64,000 nucleotides of DNA, taken from an uncultured Paracoccaceae bacterium. Lineage in GTDB: Bacteria; Pseudomonadota; Alphaproteobacteria; Rhodobacterales; Rhodobacteraceae. The translations under genes were made by a program, and so were the position numbers. The notes below the pieces were generated by a model, which did not search any database, was not told where the DNA came from, and saw only the letters and a list, made by a program, of their open reading frames with translations. Positions 62,683-64,000 of this stretch are shown here, in pieces. Position 1 is the first letter of the stretch, and each line of letters opens with the position of its first letter. Location of the stretch: the NCBI GenBank assembly GCA_947501025.1, contig CANMUM010000002.1, positions 1 through 64,000 of the forward strand. The letters run 5' to 3'.

Positions 62683-63333
62683 ATGCTCATGACAAAATTA
62701 CTGGCTAATATACTCGGACAAATCATTGTCCTCTTCGCACAGCTCTTAACTGCGGTTCGCCCCTTATGGCGTGGAGCAAGACCTGAAAACAAAACCCGCA
62801 TCTATTGTGGCAATCATACTTCAAATGGTGATTTTGTTTTAATATGGACAGCTCTGCCACCGCATATTCGCCGAATGACACGCCCAGTTGCCGCAAGTGA
62901 TTATTGGCTCACAACAAAAGTTCGTAGCTTTGTGATTAAATATGTTTTTCGTGCAGTTTTGGTTGATCGTAATCCCGAAACCCGTACTGATGACCCGATT
63001 GCAATGATGGCAGAAGCTACTGATCAAGGCGGATCTTTGATCATTTTTCCAGAAGGTAAGCGCAATATGGGTGATGACATTTTGCTACCTCTTAAAACTG
63101 GTATTTACCATCTGGCAAGCAAGCGCCCAAATTTAGAATTTGTGCCAGTTTGGATCAGCAATCTTAATCGGGCAATGCCAAAAGGCGAGATCATCCCTCT
63201 ACCCCTGCTCTGCTCCGTTAGCTTCGGGACGCCTATCCAAATTAAGGAGGGTGAAGGCAAGGAAGAATTTCTAGAACGTGTGCGCAATGGAATGCTCGCC
63301 ATTGCAACAGATCTGGGAGAATCAAATGACTAA
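62683..63333 (+). CDS. 1-acyl-sn-glycerol-3-phosphate acyltransferase family protein
   Basis: A 216-residue PlsC-type membrane acyltransferase. The catalytic HX4D box appears in CGNHTSNGDFVL and the phosphate-binding box as FPEGKRNMGDD rather than the common FPEGTRS. It is expected to acylate lysophosphatidic acid or a related lipid. Its end overlaps the CdsA-like gene by 8 bases, linking two steps of phospholipid synthesis. ATG at 62683; a second ATG at 62689 is possible. Confidence 0.88.
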   Translation: MLMTKLLANILGQIIVLFAQLLTAVRPLWRGARPENKTRIYCGNHTSNGDFVLIWTALPPHIRRMTRPVAASDYWLTTKVRSFVIKYVFRAVLVDRNPETRTDDPIAMMAEATDQGGSLIIFPEGKRNMGDDILLPLKTGIYHLASKRPNLEFVPVWISNLNRAMPKGEIIPLPLLCSVSFGTPIQIKEGEGKEEFLERVRNGMLAIATDLGESND

Positions 63334-64000
63334 TATCTCAGGCCTCACCATTCTCTCTGCCATTGCGGCCATCATATTGATATGCGCAAGCATTATCACA
63401 CAATTTCTCATAGCACGAAAAGGCGAAACAAAGCGACTGATCTGGGTCAATGCCCATATCGCATCTTGGTGGATTATTCTCGCTATATTCCTAATAGCCA
63501 TCTTAATAGGCAAATATGGCATTGTTATACTCTTTGCGATTTGTAGCTTTGCCGCATTGCGAGAATTTCTGACGCTAATCCAATTTGAGCGTGGCGATCA
63601 CTGGTCATTGCTGGCTATTGTCTTCGCGGTCTTGCCTGCGCAATTTTTCTTTGTGGCAGCGAACTGGACTGGCATAGCGCTTGTATTCATCCCCGTTTAT
63701 GGCTTTTTACTCCTGCCAGTTGTCTCCGCGTTCCGCGGGTCGAATAGCGCCTTTTTGCCACGTATTTCTCAATATCAATGGGCCTTAATGCTTTGTGTAT
63801 ATTGCTTATCCCATCTGCCCGCTATCATGTTTATTGAGATTGAAGCCTATAATCACAACTTGCTCTTGCTTGTTTATTTGATCTTTATTGTCGAAATATC
63901 AAAGGCCGCTCAACACGTGATCAGCTCATTATTCGATGCACGAAAACTCGCCCCTCATATTTCAAGAACACGCAATATTGCAGGCTTCTGGGGCGGGATT
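63326..64000 (+). CDS. phosphatidate cytidylyltransferase-like protein (3' end off window)
   Basis: Open from ATG 63326 to the right edge, at least 225 residues and partial. It is a multi-pass membrane protein: SAIAAIILICASIITQFLI, WWIILAIFLIAILIGKYGIVILFAICSFAALREFL, LLAIVFAVLPAQFFFVA and further segments. The phrase ALREFLTLI and the later HISRTRNIAGFWGG, at the place of the CdsA signature, indicate the CdsA family. The signature here is degenerate compared with the usual SPxKTxEG. It would make CDP-diacylglycerol or act on a related lipid. Confidence 0.82.
   Translation, partial: MTNISGLTILSAIAAIILICASIITQFLIARKGETKRLIWVNAHIASWWIILAIFLIAILIGKYGIVILFAICSFAALREFLTLIQFERGDHWSLLAIVFAVLPAQFFFVAANWTGIALVFIPVYGFLLLPVVSAFRGSNSAFLPRISQYQWALMLCVYCLSHLPAIMFIEIEAYNHNLLLLVYLIFIVEISKAAQHVISSLFDARKLAPHISRTRNIAGFWGGI

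Overview
The window is a compact, AT-leaning piece of an alphaproteobacterial chromosome. Several neighbourhoods are diagnostic: hemC-hemD-mic60-hemY divergent from tsaD-gpsA-yciI-EVE; aminotransferase-hom-glpX-recJ; ubiK-lgt-midA-pgeF; and ycjX followed by its DUF697 partner. The combination suggests a Hyphomicrobiales-like or related marine alphaproteobacterium, but I cannot assign a genus from sequence alone. No phage, insertion sequence or CRISPR array was seen.

Layout. 1-3.3 kb: the start of an RTX calcium-binding protein running off the left edge, an AT-rich gap, then a class I PHA synthase, all on the minus strand. 3.3-9 kb: a small lipoprotein, an amino-acid/central-carbon/DNA-repair run (aminotransferase, hom, glpX, recJ) and tRNA-Glu. 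9-12.5 kb: a YHS protein, transaldolase, a UbiE-like methyltransferase and convergent gap. 12.5-22.7 kb: a structured intergenic region, a DeoR-type regulator, and a large minus-strand putrescine uptake and degradation operon (two PuuA-like ligases, PotFGHI-type importer, agmatinase, PuuB-type oxidase). 22.7-28.2 kb: TauE/SafE, truA, the ycjX/DUF697 pair and glyA. 28.2-32 kb: small accessory genes, tRNA-Val with rpmJ, an orphan BrnA-like antitoxin with a long upstream palindrome, an EamA transporter and a PEP-mutase-family enzyme. 32-39.5 kb: haem operon containing the bacterial mitofilin homologue, with divergent tsaD operon. 39.5-43.5 kb: an ECF sigma factor, its NrsF/DUF1109 anti-sigma, and a bufferin-type RiPP operon (DUF2282 precursor, MNIO/DUF692 enzyme, DUF2063 partner, DoxX). 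43.5-53 kb: extensin-like protein, tag, HD hydrolase, CnoX/YbbN, Trm112, typA, EamA and the pncA-pncB NAD salvage operon. 53-64 kb: aspS, a CPBP protein, a dapE-csaA-phasin series, proC, ubiK, lgt, midA, pgeF, LysR, an acyltransferase and a CdsA-like gene cut by the right edge.

How genes work together. The putrescine operon pairs high-affinity uptake with gamma-glutamylation and oxidation; agmatinase makes putrescine from agmatine for the same route. PhaC and the distant phasin point to polyhydroxyalkanoate storage. The sigma/anti-sigma pair sits head-to-head with the bufferin operon. An ECF-like promoter in the intervening gap links them into one proposed metal or redox stress circuit. This is the most notable system in the window: its family is recently described, and details of its wiring here (shared promoter-like motif, acidic precursor tail, tandem terminal hairpins) deserve a check.
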